Source: Pseudomonas sp. SJZ074
Lineage (GTDB): Bacteria; Pseudomonadota; Gammaproteobacteria; Pseudomonadales; Pseudomonadaceae
DNA length: 64,000 nucleotides
NCBI RefSeq assembly: GCF_007828215.1
Contig: NZ_VIUE01000018.1
Span: forward strand, 1-64,000
Direction of reading: 5' to 3'
Below are positions 15,670-24,893 of the stretch, in pieces. A model generated the notes under the pieces. The model had not been told where the DNA came from. It worked only from the letters and a program-made list of their open reading frames with translations, and made no database searches. Position 1 is the first letter of the stretch; each line of letters begins with the position of its first letter. Position numbers and translations under genes: made by a program.

Positions 15670-15685
15670 TGGCACGCCTTTCGCT
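15670..15685 (+). promoter_or_regulatory. Sigma-54 (-24/-12) promoter of the ABC operon
   Basis: TGGCACG-cctt-TCGCT has the invariant GG and GC exactly ten bases apart and seven of seven matches to the -24 consensus TGGCACG. Transcription would begin near 15696, about 35 bp before the first ATG of the transporter operon. Confidence 0.8.
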
Positions 15686-15730
15686 TTTAATCTTCGGTCG
15701 CTTGACTCCAAAAAATAAAAAGGCCGAGCC

Positions 15731-16825
15731 ATGTCATTAACGCTTGAGCACATTTGTCGCACCGTCGAGGGCCAGACCTGGATCGACGATGCCAACCTGA
15801 ATTTCGAACCCGGATCCTTCAACGTTCTGTTGGGCCGCACATTGTCCGGCAAGACCAGCCTCATGCGCCTGATGGCCGGCCTGGACAAGCCCGACAGTGG
15901 TCGCATCCTGATGAATGGCGTTGATGTGACCAATCGTCCGGTGCGGTTGCGCAACGTGTCGATGGTCTATCAGCAGTTCATCAATTACCCGACCATGACC
16001 GTTTTCGAAAACATCGCCTCGCCCTTGCGCCAGGCCGGTGTGTCCAACGAGGTGATCCAGAGCAAGGTGCTGGAAACCGCGAAGATGCTGCGGATCGAAA
16101 AATTCCTGAAGCGCCATCCACTGGAGCTGTCCGGCGGCCAGCAGCAGCGTACTGCCATGGCCCGCGCGCTGGTCAAGGATGCCGAGCTGATCCTGTTCGA
16201 CGAGCCGCTGGTGAACCTGGACTACAAGCTGCGTGAAGAGCTTCGCCAGGAAATGCGCGAACTGTTCCAGGCTCGCCACACCATCGCCGTCTATGCCACC
16301 ACCGAGCCCAACGAAGCGTTGGCCCTGGGCGGCACCACCACGATTCTGCATGAAGGCCGGGTGATCCAGAGCGGCAAGGCGGCCTCGGTCTATCACCAGC
16401 CGCAAACTGTGCTGGCCGCCGAGCTGTTCTCCGAGCCACCCATCAACCTCATGCCGGGACGTATTGCCGGTAATGAAGTGAGCTTCGCCAATTTCGTGCA
16501 CTTCCCGCTGAACGTCGACCTGCGCCCGGTGGGCGAGGGCGAATTCCGTTTCGGTGTGCGCCCCAGCCACATCTCGCTGGTGCCGAGCAACGACGACGAC
16601 CTGGAACTGGCGGTGACCGTCGAGGTGGCCGAGATCAGTGGCTCGGAGACCTTCCTGCACGTGCGCAACGAGCACTTTCTGTTGGTGCTGCACTTGCCTG
16701 GCGTGCATGAGTACGACGTCGATGCGCCGATCCGCATCTACATCCCCACCCACAAACTGTTTGTCTTCGATGCTCAGGGCAAGTTGGTTCAGGCCCCGGG
16801 CCAGCGTATTGCGAGGGTTGCCTGA
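15731..16825 (+). CDS. glpS: ABC transporter ATP-binding protein, GlpS-like
   Basis: 364 aa. First of six genes matching in order and type the rhizobial glycerol importer GlpSTPQUV. Motifs: Walker A GRTLSGKT (35-42), signature LSGGQQQR (133-), Walker B LILFDE (153-158). The H-loop position reads YATTEPNEA, with Thr 191 where His is normal. A regulatory TOBE-type domain (from about 240) includes EFRFGVRPSHISLVP. With GlpT it should form a heterodimer in which one ATP site is degenerate. Substrate assignment (glycerol or a related polyol) rests on gene order. Its stop overlaps the glpT start by one base. Confidence 0.88.
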   Translation: MSLTLEHICRTVEGQTWIDDANLNFEPGSFNVLLGRTLSGKTSLMRLMAGLDKPDSGRILMNGVDVTNRPVRLRNVSMVYQQFINYPTMTVFENIASPLRQAGVSNEVIQSKVLETAKMLRIEKFLKRHPLELSGGQQQRTAMARALVKDAELILFDEPLVNLDYKLREELRQEMRELFQARHTIAVYATTEPNEALALGGTTTILHEGRVIQSGKAASVYHQPQTVLAAELFSEPPINLMPGRIAGNEVSFANFVHFPLNVDLRPVGEGEFRFGVRPSHISLVPSNDDDLELAVTVEVAEISGSETFLHVRNEHFLLVLHLPGVHEYDVDAPIRIYIPTHKLFVFDAQGKLVQAPGQRIARVA

Positions 16826-17934
16826 TGGCCGAAATTCATTTGCAGAACCTCGCCCACAGCTACACCAGCACTCCGGCGGGACCCGAGGATTATGCGATCC
16901 GCGAGATGAACCATGTCTGGGAGCAGGGCGGCGCCTATGCGTTGCTCGGGCCTTCGGGGTGCGGTAAGTCCACCTTGCTCAACATCATTTCCGGTCTGCT
17001 CAGCCCCTCCGAAGGCCAAGTGAAGTTCGACGACAAAGTCGTCAACGACCTGAGTCCGGAGCGGCGTAACATCGCCCAGGTGTTCCAGTTCCCGGTGGTC
17101 TACGACACCATGACGGTGTTCGATAACCTGGCGTTCCCGCTGCGCAACCAAGGCATGGCCGAAGCGCGAATCCACACCAAGGTGCAGGAAATCGCCGAAG
17201 TCCTCGACCTGCAGAACCTGCTGGACAAGAAGGCCCGCAATCTCACCGCCGATGAAAAGCAGAAAGTCTCCATGGGCCGCGGGCTGGTGCGCGACGACGT
17301 GTCGGCGATCCTGTTCGACGAACCGCTGACGGTGATCGACCCGCACCTGAAATGGAAGCTGCGGCGCAAGCTCAAGCAGATCCACGAGCAGTTCAACATC
17401 ACCATGGTCTACGTCACCCACGACCAGTTGGAAGCCTCCACCTTCGCCGACAAGATCGCGGTGATGTACGGCGGCCAGATCGTGCAGTTCGGCACGCCCC
17501 GGGACTTGTTCGAGCGCCCGAGCCACACCTTTGTCGGCTACTTCATCGGCAGCCCCGGGATGAACCTGATCGAGGTCACCGCGCAACCGGGCGGCGTCGG
17601 TTTCGGCTCGACCCATCTGCCATTGTCCGAAACCCTGCAAAAGCGGGTGGCGGAAGCTGAAGGCAAAACCTTGAAAGTCGGTATCCGCCCTGAGTTCGTT
17701 CACGTCTGGGAAGGCCCCTACGACGACGCGATGCGCGCAGAAGTGACGCATGTCGAAGACCTGGGCACCTACAAGATCCTGACCCTCAACCTCGATGGCG
17801 CGTCGCTGAAGGTGCGTCTGGCCGAGGACAAACCGGTGCCGGAAGGCACGGCGTATATCAGCTTCCCGGCCCAATGGCTGATGGTGTACGCCGATGAATA
17901 TTTGTTGGATTCGTCGAGTGAGGTGCAGCCATGA
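16825..17934 (+). CDS. glpT: ABC transporter ATP-binding protein, GlpT-like
   Basis: 369 aa. Walker A GPSGCGKST (42-50), Walker B AILFDE (161-166) and H-loop VTHDQLEA with His 199 are normal. The signature motif is replaced by LTADEKQKV (from 140), so LSGGQ is lost. The TOBE-like C-terminus contains VGIRPEFVHVWEGPYDDA. Family and order match GlpT of the glycerol importer (not the glycerol-3-phosphate antiporter of the same name). It pairs with the preceding protein: the site built from its own Walker/H-loop and the partner's LSGGQ is the canonical one. ATGA overlap with the next gene. Confidence 0.88.
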   Translation: MAEIHLQNLAHSYTSTPAGPEDYAIREMNHVWEQGGAYALLGPSGCGKSTLLNIISGLLSPSEGQVKFDDKVVNDLSPERRNIAQVFQFPVVYDTMTVFDNLAFPLRNQGMAEARIHTKVQEIAEVLDLQNLLDKKARNLTADEKQKVSMGRGLVRDDVSAILFDEPLTVIDPHLKWKLRRKLKQIHEQFNITMVYVTHDQLEASTFADKIAVMYGGQIVQFGTPRDLFERPSHTFVGYFIGSPGMNLIEVTAQPGGVGFGSTHLPLSETLQKRVAEAEGKTLKVGIRPEFVHVWEGPYDDAMRAEVTHVEDLGTYKILTLNLDGASLKVRLAEDKPVPEGTAYISFPAQWLMVYADEYLLDSSSEVQP

Positions 17935-18797
17935 ACAAGGTGCAGAACAACAAGGCCTGGTGGCTGGTGTTGCCGGTGTTCCTGCTGGTGGCTTTCAGTG
18001 CCGTGATCCCGATGATGACCGTGGTCAACTATTCGGTGCAGGACATCTTCGACCAGTCCAGCCGCTACTTCGTCGGTGCCGACTGGTACAAGCAGGTGCT
18101 GATGGACCCACGGCTGCACGACTCGCTGCTGCGCCAGTTCATCTATTCGGCGTGCGTGCTGCTGATCGAAATCCCCCTGGGCATTGCCATCGCCCTGACC
18201 ATGCCGACCAAGGGCAAATGGTCGTCCCTGGTGTTGATCATCCTGGCGATCCCGCTGCTGATTCCATGGAACGTGGTCGGCACCATCTGGCAGATTTTCG
18301 GCCGCGCCGATATCGGCCTGCTCGGTTCGACCCTCAACGCCCTGGGCATCAACTACAACTATGCGGCCAACACCATGGACGCCTGGGTGACGGTGCTGGT
18401 GATGGACGTCTGGCACTGGACTTCGCTGGTGGCGCTGCTGTGCTACTCCGGGCTGCGGGCGATCCCGGATGTGTATTACCAGGCGGCGCGGATCGATCGG
18501 GCGTCCAACTGGGCGGTGTTCCGGCACATCCAGTTGCCGAAGATGAAGAGTGTGTTGCTGATCGCGGTGATGCTGCGTTTCATGGACAGCTTCATGATCT
18601 ACACCGAACCGTTCGTGCTTACCGGCGGCGGCCCGGGTAACGCCACCACGTTCCTGAGCCAGACCCTGACGCAGATGGCCATCGGTCAATTCGACCTGGG
18701 CCCGGCGGCAGCGTTTTCCCTGGTGTACTTCCTGATCATTCTGTTGGTGTCGTGGCTGTTCTACACCGCCATGACTCACTCCGACGCCAACCGTTGA
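17931..18797 (+). CDS. glpP: ABC transporter permease, GlpP-like
   Basis: 288 aa, six predicted TM helices, MalF/UgpA-type binding-protein-dependent permease. It starts NKAWWLVLPVFLLVAFSAVI. The EAA-type loop that contacts the ATPases is near RAIPDVYYQAARIDRASNWA. It is a partner of the next permease in forming the membrane channel. Start ATG overlaps the glpT stop by four bases. Confidence 0.9.
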   Translation: MNKVQNNKAWWLVLPVFLLVAFSAVIPMMTVVNYSVQDIFDQSSRYFVGADWYKQVLMDPRLHDSLLRQFIYSACVLLIEIPLGIAIALTMPTKGKWSSLVLIILAIPLLIPWNVVGTIWQIFGRADIGLLGSTLNALGINYNYAANTMDAWVTVLVMDVWHWTSLVALLCYSGLRAIPDVYYQAARIDRASNWAVFRHIQLPKMKSVLLIAVMLRFMDSFMIYTEPFVLTGGGPGNATTFLSQTLTQMAIGQFDLGPAAAFSLVYFLIILLVSWLFYTAMTHSDANR

Positions 18798-18807
18798 GGC
18801 CCGCACG

Positions 18808-19608
<801 letters not shown>

Positions 19609-19615
19609 GGAGTCG

Positions 19616-19891
19616 ATGATGGAATGGATGAACTGGACCGTCCCCACAGCGGTATTTTTTGGGGTTATCGCCTTGTTCCTGGTAGGCATGACCACTTGGG
19701 AGTTGCGTTCGCCGAGCATTCCTCGGCGTGGTTTCCTGCCGATTGCCACGACCCGTGGCGATCGGTTGTTTATCGGTCTTCTCGGTAGCGCCTACCTGCA
19801 TCTGCTGGTAATCGGCGCCACCGACTGGAGCATCTGGATAGCGTTCGCGTTGTCTTTGGTGTGGCTGTTGGCAGTGATGCGGTGGGGCTAG
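19616..19891 (+). CDS. glpU: DUF2160 small membrane protein, GlpU-like
   Basis: 91 aa with three hydrophobic segments: WTVPTAVFFGVIALFLVGMT, LLGSAYLHLLVIGATDWSIW and IAFALSLVWLLAVMRWG. The conserved central part TWELRSPSIPRRGFLPIATT and DRLF identify DUF2160, which in rhizobia is glpU of the glycerol importer; its job there is not known. AGGAG precedes two adjacent ATGs (19616 and 19619). The presence of this unusual subunit supports the glycerol-type assignment of the whole operon. Confidence 0.88.
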   Translation: MMEWMNWTVPTAVFFGVIALFLVGMTTWELRSPSIPRRGFLPIATTRGDRLFIGLLGSAYLHLLVIGATDWSIWIAFALSLVWLLAVMRWG

Positions 19892-19907
19892 TGGCCGTAC
19901 AGGCCAC
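19891..19907 (+). other. Intercistronic stem-loop between glpU and glpV
   Basis: GTGGCC and GGCCAC form a 6-bp stem with a GTACA loop, starting at the last base of the glpU stop. Such a stem could end decay of the 3' mRNA part and raise the amount of binding protein relative to the membrane parts. Confidence 0.4.
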
Positions 19908-19954
19908 GTCGAAGGTTCGACGATCAAGCTCTTAAACCCAAACAGGAGGTCTCT

Positions 19955-21697
19955 ATGTTCAATAAAAACAATAAGCTGCGACATAGCGTTTCATTGGCAG
20001 CCGCACTGGCACTCAGCGGGTTGAGCGCTGTGGCCTGGGCTGACGCCTATGAGGACGCCGCTAAAAAATGGATCGGCAGTGAATTCAAGCCGTCAACCCT
20101 GACAGCCGAGCAGCAGCTTGAAGAACTCAAGTGGTTCATCAAGGCCGCCGAGCCGTTTCGTGGCATGAAGATCAACGTGGTGTCGGAAACCCTCACCACC
20201 CACGAATACGAGTCCAAGGTACTGGCCAAGGCCTTCACCGAAATCACCGGGATCCAGTTGACCCACGACCTGCTGCAAGAAGGCGACGTGGTGGAAAAGA
20301 TGCAGACGGTGATGCAGTCGGACAAGAATATCTATGATGGCTGGGTCAACGACTCGGACCTCATCGGTACGCACTTTCGCTACGGCAAGACCGAATCGAT
20401 CACTGACCTGATGGCCAATGAAGGCAAGAACTTCACTTCGCCGACCCTGGACATCAAGGACTTCATCGGTACGTCGTTCACCACCGCGCCGGATGGCAAG
20501 CTCTATCAACTGCCCGACCAGCAATTCGCCAACCTCTACTGGTTCCGCGCCGACTGGTTCGAACGTCCGGACCTGAAGGCTAAGTTCAAAGAGAAGTACG
20601 GCTACGAGCTGGGTGTACCGGTGAACTGGTCGGCCTATGAAGACATCGCCAAGTTCTTCTCCGAAGACGTCAAGGAGATCGACGGCAAGCGCGTCTACGG
20701 CCACATGGACTACGGCAAGAAAGACCCGTCCCTGGGCTGGCGCTTCACCGATGCCTGGTTCTCCATGGCCGGTGGCGGCGACAAAGGCCTGCCCAACGGC
20801 TTGCCGGTGGACGAGTGGGGCATCCGTGTCGAGGACTGCCATCCGGTCGGTTCCAGCGTGACCCGTGGCGGCGATACCAACGGCCCTGCGGCCGTGTTCG
20901 CCACCACCAAATACGTGGATTGGCTGAAAAAGTACGCGCCACCGGAAGCGGCGGGCATGACTTTCTCCGAGTCTGGTCCGGTACCGTCCCAGGGCAACAT
21001 CGCCCAGCAGATTTTCTGGTACACAGCGTTCACCGCGGACATGACCAAGCCGGGCCTGCCGGTGGTCAACGCCGATGGCACACCGAAATGGCGCATGGCA
21101 CCGTCGCCGCGCGGCCCGTACTGGGAAGAGGGCATGAAGCTGGGGTATCAGGACGTGGGTTCCTGGACCTTCATGAAGTCCACGCCTGAGAAGCAGAAAC
21201 TTGCGGCTTGGCTTTATGCACAGTTCGTGACGTCGAAAACCGTGTCGCTGAAGAAAACCATCGTTGGCCTGACGCCGATTCGCGAATCGGACATCAACTC
21301 CCAGGCGATGACCGACCTGGCGCCGAAGCTCGGTGGCCTGGTGGAGTTCTACCGCAGCCCGGCCCGCGTGCAATGGACCCCGACCGGGACCAACGTGCCA
21401 GACTATCCGCGTCTGGCGCAGCTGTGGTGGAGCCACATCGCCGAGGCGGCCAGCGGCGAGAAGACTCCGCAACAGGCACTCGACGGCCTGGCCAAGGATC
21501 AGGACGCGATCATGACCCGTCTGGAACGCTCCAAGGCCCAGGCCACGTGCGCGCCGAAAATGAACCCGGAACGCGACGCGCAGTACTGGTTCGACCAACC
21601 GGGCGCACCAAAGCCGAAACTGGCGAACGAGAAGCCTAAAGGCGAAACCGTGAGCTACGCCGAACTGCTGAAATCGTGGGAGGCAGCCCGCAAGTAA
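19955..21697 (+). CDS. glpV: Extracellular solute-binding protein, GlpV-like
   Basis: 580 aa, long for a family 1 binding protein but normal for GlpV. The signal peptide is NKLRHSVSLAAALALSGLSA, then VAWADA. The mature protein has the periplasmic-binding fold, with FADLYWFRADWFERP-like strands (FANLYWFRADWFERPDLK) and QMAHG-free C-terminal lobe residues near TPKWRMAPSPRGPYWEEGMK. AGGAGG lies 8 bases before the ATG. It delivers substrate to the GlpPQ channel. A strong terminator ends the operon 18 bp downstream. Confidence 0.88.
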   Translation: MFNKNNKLRHSVSLAAALALSGLSAVAWADAYEDAAKKWIGSEFKPSTLTAEQQLEELKWFIKAAEPFRGMKINVVSETLTTHEYESKVLAKAFTEITGIQLTHDLLQEGDVVEKMQTVMQSDKNIYDGWVNDSDLIGTHFRYGKTESITDLMANEGKNFTSPTLDIKDFIGTSFTTAPDGKLYQLPDQQFANLYWFRADWFERPDLKAKFKEKYGYELGVPVNWSAYEDIAKFFSEDVKEIDGKRVYGHMDYGKKDPSLGWRFTDAWFSMAGGGDKGLPNGLPVDEWGIRVEDCHPVGSSVTRGGDTNGPAAVFATTKYVDWLKKYAPPEAAGMTFSESGPVPSQGNIAQQIFWYTAFTADMTKPGLPVVNADGTPKWRMAPSPRGPYWEEGMKLGYQDVGSWTFMKSTPEKQKLAAWLYAQFVTSKTVSLKKTIVGLTPIRESDINSQAMTDLAPKLGGLVEFYRSPARVQWTPTGTNVPDYPRLAQLWWSHIAEAASGEKTPQQALDGLAKDQDAIMTRLERSKAQATCAPKMNPERDAQYWFDQPGAPKPKLANEKPKGETVSYAELLKSWEAARK

Positions 21698-21714
21698 GCG
21701 CTCAGCAGTAAATG

Positions 21715-21743
21715 AACGGCACCGAAAGGTGCCGTTTTTTTTT
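21715..21743 (+). terminator. Terminator of the glp-like operon
   Basis: AACGGCACC-GAAA-GGTGCCGTT followed by seven more Ts: a textbook intrinsic terminator with a GNRA loop. Confidence 0.93.
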
Positions 21744-21796
21744 GTGCGCCATGGAAAGCACTGAAGCGACCACAAACCTCCAGGCACACGCCGGAC

Positions 21797-21822
21797 CCTG
21801 TGGGAGCGAGCCTGCTCGCGAT
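21797..21822 (+). repeat. Single REP unit
   Basis: One copy of the CCTGTGGGAGCGAGCCTGCT type REP, without an inverted partner, in the space between the transporter operon terminator and the convergent hydrolase gene. Confidence 0.8.
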
Positions 21823-21886
21823 GACGTCAGCCCATCCAACATCGAACCAGCAGGCTAACTCCACAGCCAGGGTTACAGCAATGTCA

Positions 21887-22828
21887 TCAGCCTGCCTTGA
21901 CCTTGCTTGCCTGGGGGCCTCCGGCCATGGGGGTTGGCCGGGCTTTCATCAGGGTATCCAGCGCCTGCCGATAGCTCTTGCCGGCCAGGCTCATGCTGTT
22001 GTTGTGGGTTCCCCCAGGCACCAGCAGCAGGTGCTTCGGCTCATGGGCCGCCTTGAACAGTTGCTCGCTGAAACGCGGCGCAACGTAGTTGTCCGCCGCG
22101 CCATGCACCACCAGCAGCGGCATGTTGATTTCGGGAATCTTGTCGATGGAGTCGAACTTCTGCGACAGCAACCAGCGCACGGGCAGGGAGGTATCCGCCA
22201 TGGCGGTCGCCACATCGCCCAGTGAGGTGAACGTGGATTCGATGACCAGGCCTCGGGCCGGCACGACGCTACCCTCTTTCTCGGCCTTCTGGCCCAGTTC
22301 GGCGGCGAGGTCCACCGCGACGGCGCCGCCCAGGGAGTGACCGTAGATCAGCCGCAGAGCCGGGTCCGGTTGCAGCACTTCAAACCGCTCCCAGGCGATC
22401 CGCGCATCCTCGTAGACGCTGGCCTCGGACGGCAGGTCGCCATGGCTCTTGCCGAAGCCACGGTAATCGATCGCCAGCACCGAAAAGCCCAGGGCGTGCA
22501 ACTGCTGGATGCGAAACAACTGGCCAGTCAGGTTCCAGCGCACCCCATGCAAATACAGGATCGCCGGCGCGTTCTTGCGTTCGGCCGGCCACCACCAGCC
22601 GTGGATATTTTCCCCGGCCTTGAAGCTTTTGGGCTTGAGGTCGAACTCCTGCACGCTGCTCGGAAGGCCGCTGAACCAGCTCGCCGTCCCCGGCTCGATG
22701 CGAAAGACCAGCTCCCGCTCCTTGTGCTGTAACACCGCACAGCCCACCGGCAAGCCGACCAGCATCGCAGCCATGCACAGATAGGCGAGCCAGCGCCGCC
22801 GACGGCGTGGAAGTAAAGAGGAAGGCAT
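21887..22828 (-). CDS. Alpha/beta hydrolase, predicted lipoprotein
   Basis: 313 aa from the ATG at 22828. A basic start (SSLLPRRRRRWLAYLCMAAM) and LVGLPVGC give a lipoprotein or anchored signal. The hydrolase domain has LYLHGVRWNLTG with the oxyanion strand, GFSVLAIDYRGFGKSHGDLP, the nucleophile elbow GHSLGG, an acid in VVHGAADNYV and the final GGTHNNS histidine. This is the BEM46/serine-aminopeptidase-like group of periplasmic or membrane-bound esterases. The substrate is unknown. Single gene, convergent to the transporter operon. Confidence 0.85.
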   Translation of the reverse strand: MPSSLLPRRRRRWLAYLCMAAMLVGLPVGCAVLQHKERELVFRIEPGTASWFSGLPSSVQEFDLKPKSFKAGENIHGWWWPAERKNAPAILYLHGVRWNLTGQLFRIQQLHALGFSVLAIDYRGFGKSHGDLPSEASVYEDARIAWERFEVLQPDPALRLIYGHSLGGAVAVDLAAELGQKAEKEGSVVPARGLVIESTFTSLGDVATAMADTSLPVRWLLSQKFDSIDKIPEINMPLLVVHGAADNYVAPRFSEQLFKAAHEPKHLLLVPGGTHNNSMSLAGKSYRQALDTLMKARPTPMAGGPQASKVKAG

Positions 22829-22946
22829 CGAGTTATTCACCGCGCAAGACAAAACTGCCTTTTAACAGATTCGCTGGAGCAACGGAGGGTTTTTCGGACC
22901 GCTGTCCTGGCATACGAACGATCAAGCCTCTATGGCACAGGGCGCA

Positions 22947-23738
22947 CTACGCATCCTCGACCTGCAACAGCTCAAGCGTCCGCTCAGTCTTGCCATACCC
23001 CACCTTCGGCACCCCCGCCAGGCACTGACCCAGCACCTGGGTCAACGAGCAGCCAGGGGGCAGGTAGGCGTCGCCGAAGTCACCGTTCAGTTGCATTGGG
23101 TGAACAATCACTTCCAGCAAACCATCGTCCGGTGCTGCGGCATGCAGCAAGTCGGCTGGCACGCAGACGTAGTCGGCCGTCGCGCCGCATAAACGACGCA
23201 GACGGCGGTTGAGCAGGGTCTTGAAGATGCGCTTGGGTACATTCAGGTTTGCTCCGAGGTTGCGCGCCAAGCGAATGGGCACCTGTTGCTGCGCAGCGAA
23301 GCGCGCCACCAACTCTCCGATGGGCCAGATGTTATGTACGTGCTGATGGGAGTCGAGGTGGCTTGGGCGCAATCCGTGATCCAGGCAGCATTGCCATTGG
23401 GCCTGTAGTTCGTCCTGTATTGCGGCGCGGTCCTTTGCGCCCAGATGCAGGCAATAGCGTGACAGGCTGAAGTTGAACCGGCCATTCTCATCGCATAACG
23501 CGGGGCGCGACTTTATGGCCTGGCTCAACGGCTGACCATGGCTGAGATTGAAATGCAGGCCGATGCGCCCTTCGAGGCGGGGCTGCCGGGCCATTACACA
23601 CGCCTGTTTGAAACCCGGCATATTGGCCATGATGGTGGCAGAACTGATCAGCCCTGCTTCGAAGGCTCGAACGATTGTCGCGTTTTCGCTGAGGCACAAC
23701 CCGAAGTCGTCAGCGTTAATGATCACGTGGCGGGGCAT
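22947..23738 (-). CDS. ChbG/HpnK (YdjC) family carbohydrate deacetylase
   Basis: 263 aa. The metal-binding motif NADDFG is at residues 8-13, followed by GLHFNLSHGQPLS and the HLDSHQHVH histidine cluster, all typical of YdjC/ChbG enzymes that remove acetyl groups from N-acetylated sugars. It is the last gene of the minus-strand exopolysaccharide operon and overlaps the preceding acetyltransferase gene by 23 bp. It may deacetylate a precursor or salvage oligosaccharide. Confidence 0.88.
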   Translation of the reverse strand: MPRHVIINADDFGLCLSENATIVRAFEAGLISSATIMANMPGFKQACVMARQPRLEGRIGLHFNLSHGQPLSQAIKSRPALCDENGRFNFSLSRYCLHLGAKDRAAIQDELQAQWQCCLDHGLRPSHLDSHQHVHNIWPIGELVARFAAQQQVPIRLARNLGANLNVPKRIFKTLLNRRLRRLCGATADYVCVPADLLHAAAPDDGLLEVIVHPMQLNGDFGDAYLPPGCSLTQVLGQCLAGVPKVGYGKTERTLELLQVEDA

Positions 23739-24888
23739 GTGCGACCTCCTGTTCCTTGGGGATAGAGGGGGGCTCTGTCGCGGTGGTTTTTTTGGACGAG
23801 GGTTTGGGAAGCCAGGGTTTAAGACTTTTCCAGAGTCGTAAGGCGAACCCGAGGATCAGGCCATCGGGTTGCCAGGAATAAAAACTCCAACGCCAGTGCT
23901 CCAGTTGTCCGGTCATGCGTTCGTGCAATTGATGGCTGGAATTATTGAGGCTGACCCGTGACGCATCGATCCATCGCCAGTTTTCGTCCAGCCCCCAGCG
24001 AATCCACTCTTCGAGCAATACCCGGCCACTGCCCAGGTCGGCGTGCTGCGGCAGGAACGCCAGGTTGTAATCGTACAAGCGGCCTTGGTCCAGCAGGCCG
24101 AGGCGATAGCTGATGCATTCGCCATTCAGTTCCAGCAGCACCACCCGCACCAGGCCCTGGGCGGCGAGGGCGGTGAAGGCGTGGTTCATCCATTGCCGAC
24201 GCCTGGGGTCGGAGAAGATGCCGACACCTTCCTCGCCTTTCCAACTGGCGGCCTCGACATCGGCAAGCGCCCGCAACAGTTGCCCCATGCTGATGGCGTC
24301 CGGCGTCACCCGGCGGATTTCGGCACCGCACGCGGCGATCCGCTTGCGCGCCCGGCGCAGCTTGTAGCGTGGGTCGCCAGAGACTTCCTGATGATCGCTG
24401 TCGCTGATCAAGTGCACCGGAACCCGGCAACTGAGCCGCCGCTCCCCGGTGGAGCTCAGTGCCATCCAGGCGCTAAGGGCGCTTTGCTCGCCGACCGGCT
24501 CAACCACTTCATTGAGTTGCAACATCGCATGGGGCACTTGCTGACGGATCTGCATCAGCGCCTGGCCCATGCCATCGGCGTCCAGGCGCGCCAGCAGGGC
24601 GATGCGGTCGGCCAAGGGGTAACCCAAGTGATGCAACACCCGGAACCGCAATCCGCCGATACGCTCGCGTTCGGAAACCAGGGGCAGGCACAGAGACAAG
24701 TCCTGGTCTTGCCAGCCCAGTAACACATGCAATTGCTGATCAGGCAACAGGGCGAACTCTGCCGCCTGCAGCCAGGCCAGGGTGTTGAACGGTGTTGCGT
24801 CGGCCACCTGGGTTCGCAGCTGTTCATAAGCTGATACAGGAAAGTCCGCCGCGCTCAGGGAGCGACACCACTGGAACCGAATGGTCAT
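23716..24888 (-). CDS. GNAT-type acetyltransferase, CelD/BcsL family
   Basis: 390 aa. The C-terminal half has the FemAB/GNAT fold of the CelD/BcsL group: YKLRRARKRIAACGAEIRRV, LRALADVEAASWKGEEGVGI, RVVLLELNGECISYRLGLLD, YDYNLAFLPQHADLGSGRVL. Members sit in cellulose and other exopolysaccharide loci and are thought to acylate the polymer or its lipid-linked unit. The basic, disordered C-terminus (PSSKKTTATEPP) is unusual. It starts 5 bp after the second GNAT paralogue. Confidence 0.85.
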   Translation of the reverse strand: MTIRFQWCRSLSAADFPVSAYEQLRTQVADATPFNTLAWLQAAEFALLPDQQLHVLLGWQDQDLSLCLPLVSERERIGGLRFRVLHHLGYPLADRIALLARLDADGMGQALMQIRQQVPHAMLQLNEVVEPVGEQSALSAWMALSSTGERRLSCRVPVHLISDSDHQEVSGDPRYKLRRARKRIAACGAEIRRVTPDAISMGQLLRALADVEAASWKGEEGVGIFSDPRRRQWMNHAFTALAAQGLVRVVLLELNGECISYRLGLLDQGRLYDYNLAFLPQHADLGSGRVLLEEWIRWGLDENWRWIDASRVSLNNSSHQLHERMTGQLEHWRWSFYSWQPDGLILGFALRLWKSLKPWLPKPSSKKTTATEPPSIPKEQEVAHAPPRDH

Positions 24889-24893
24889 GGACG

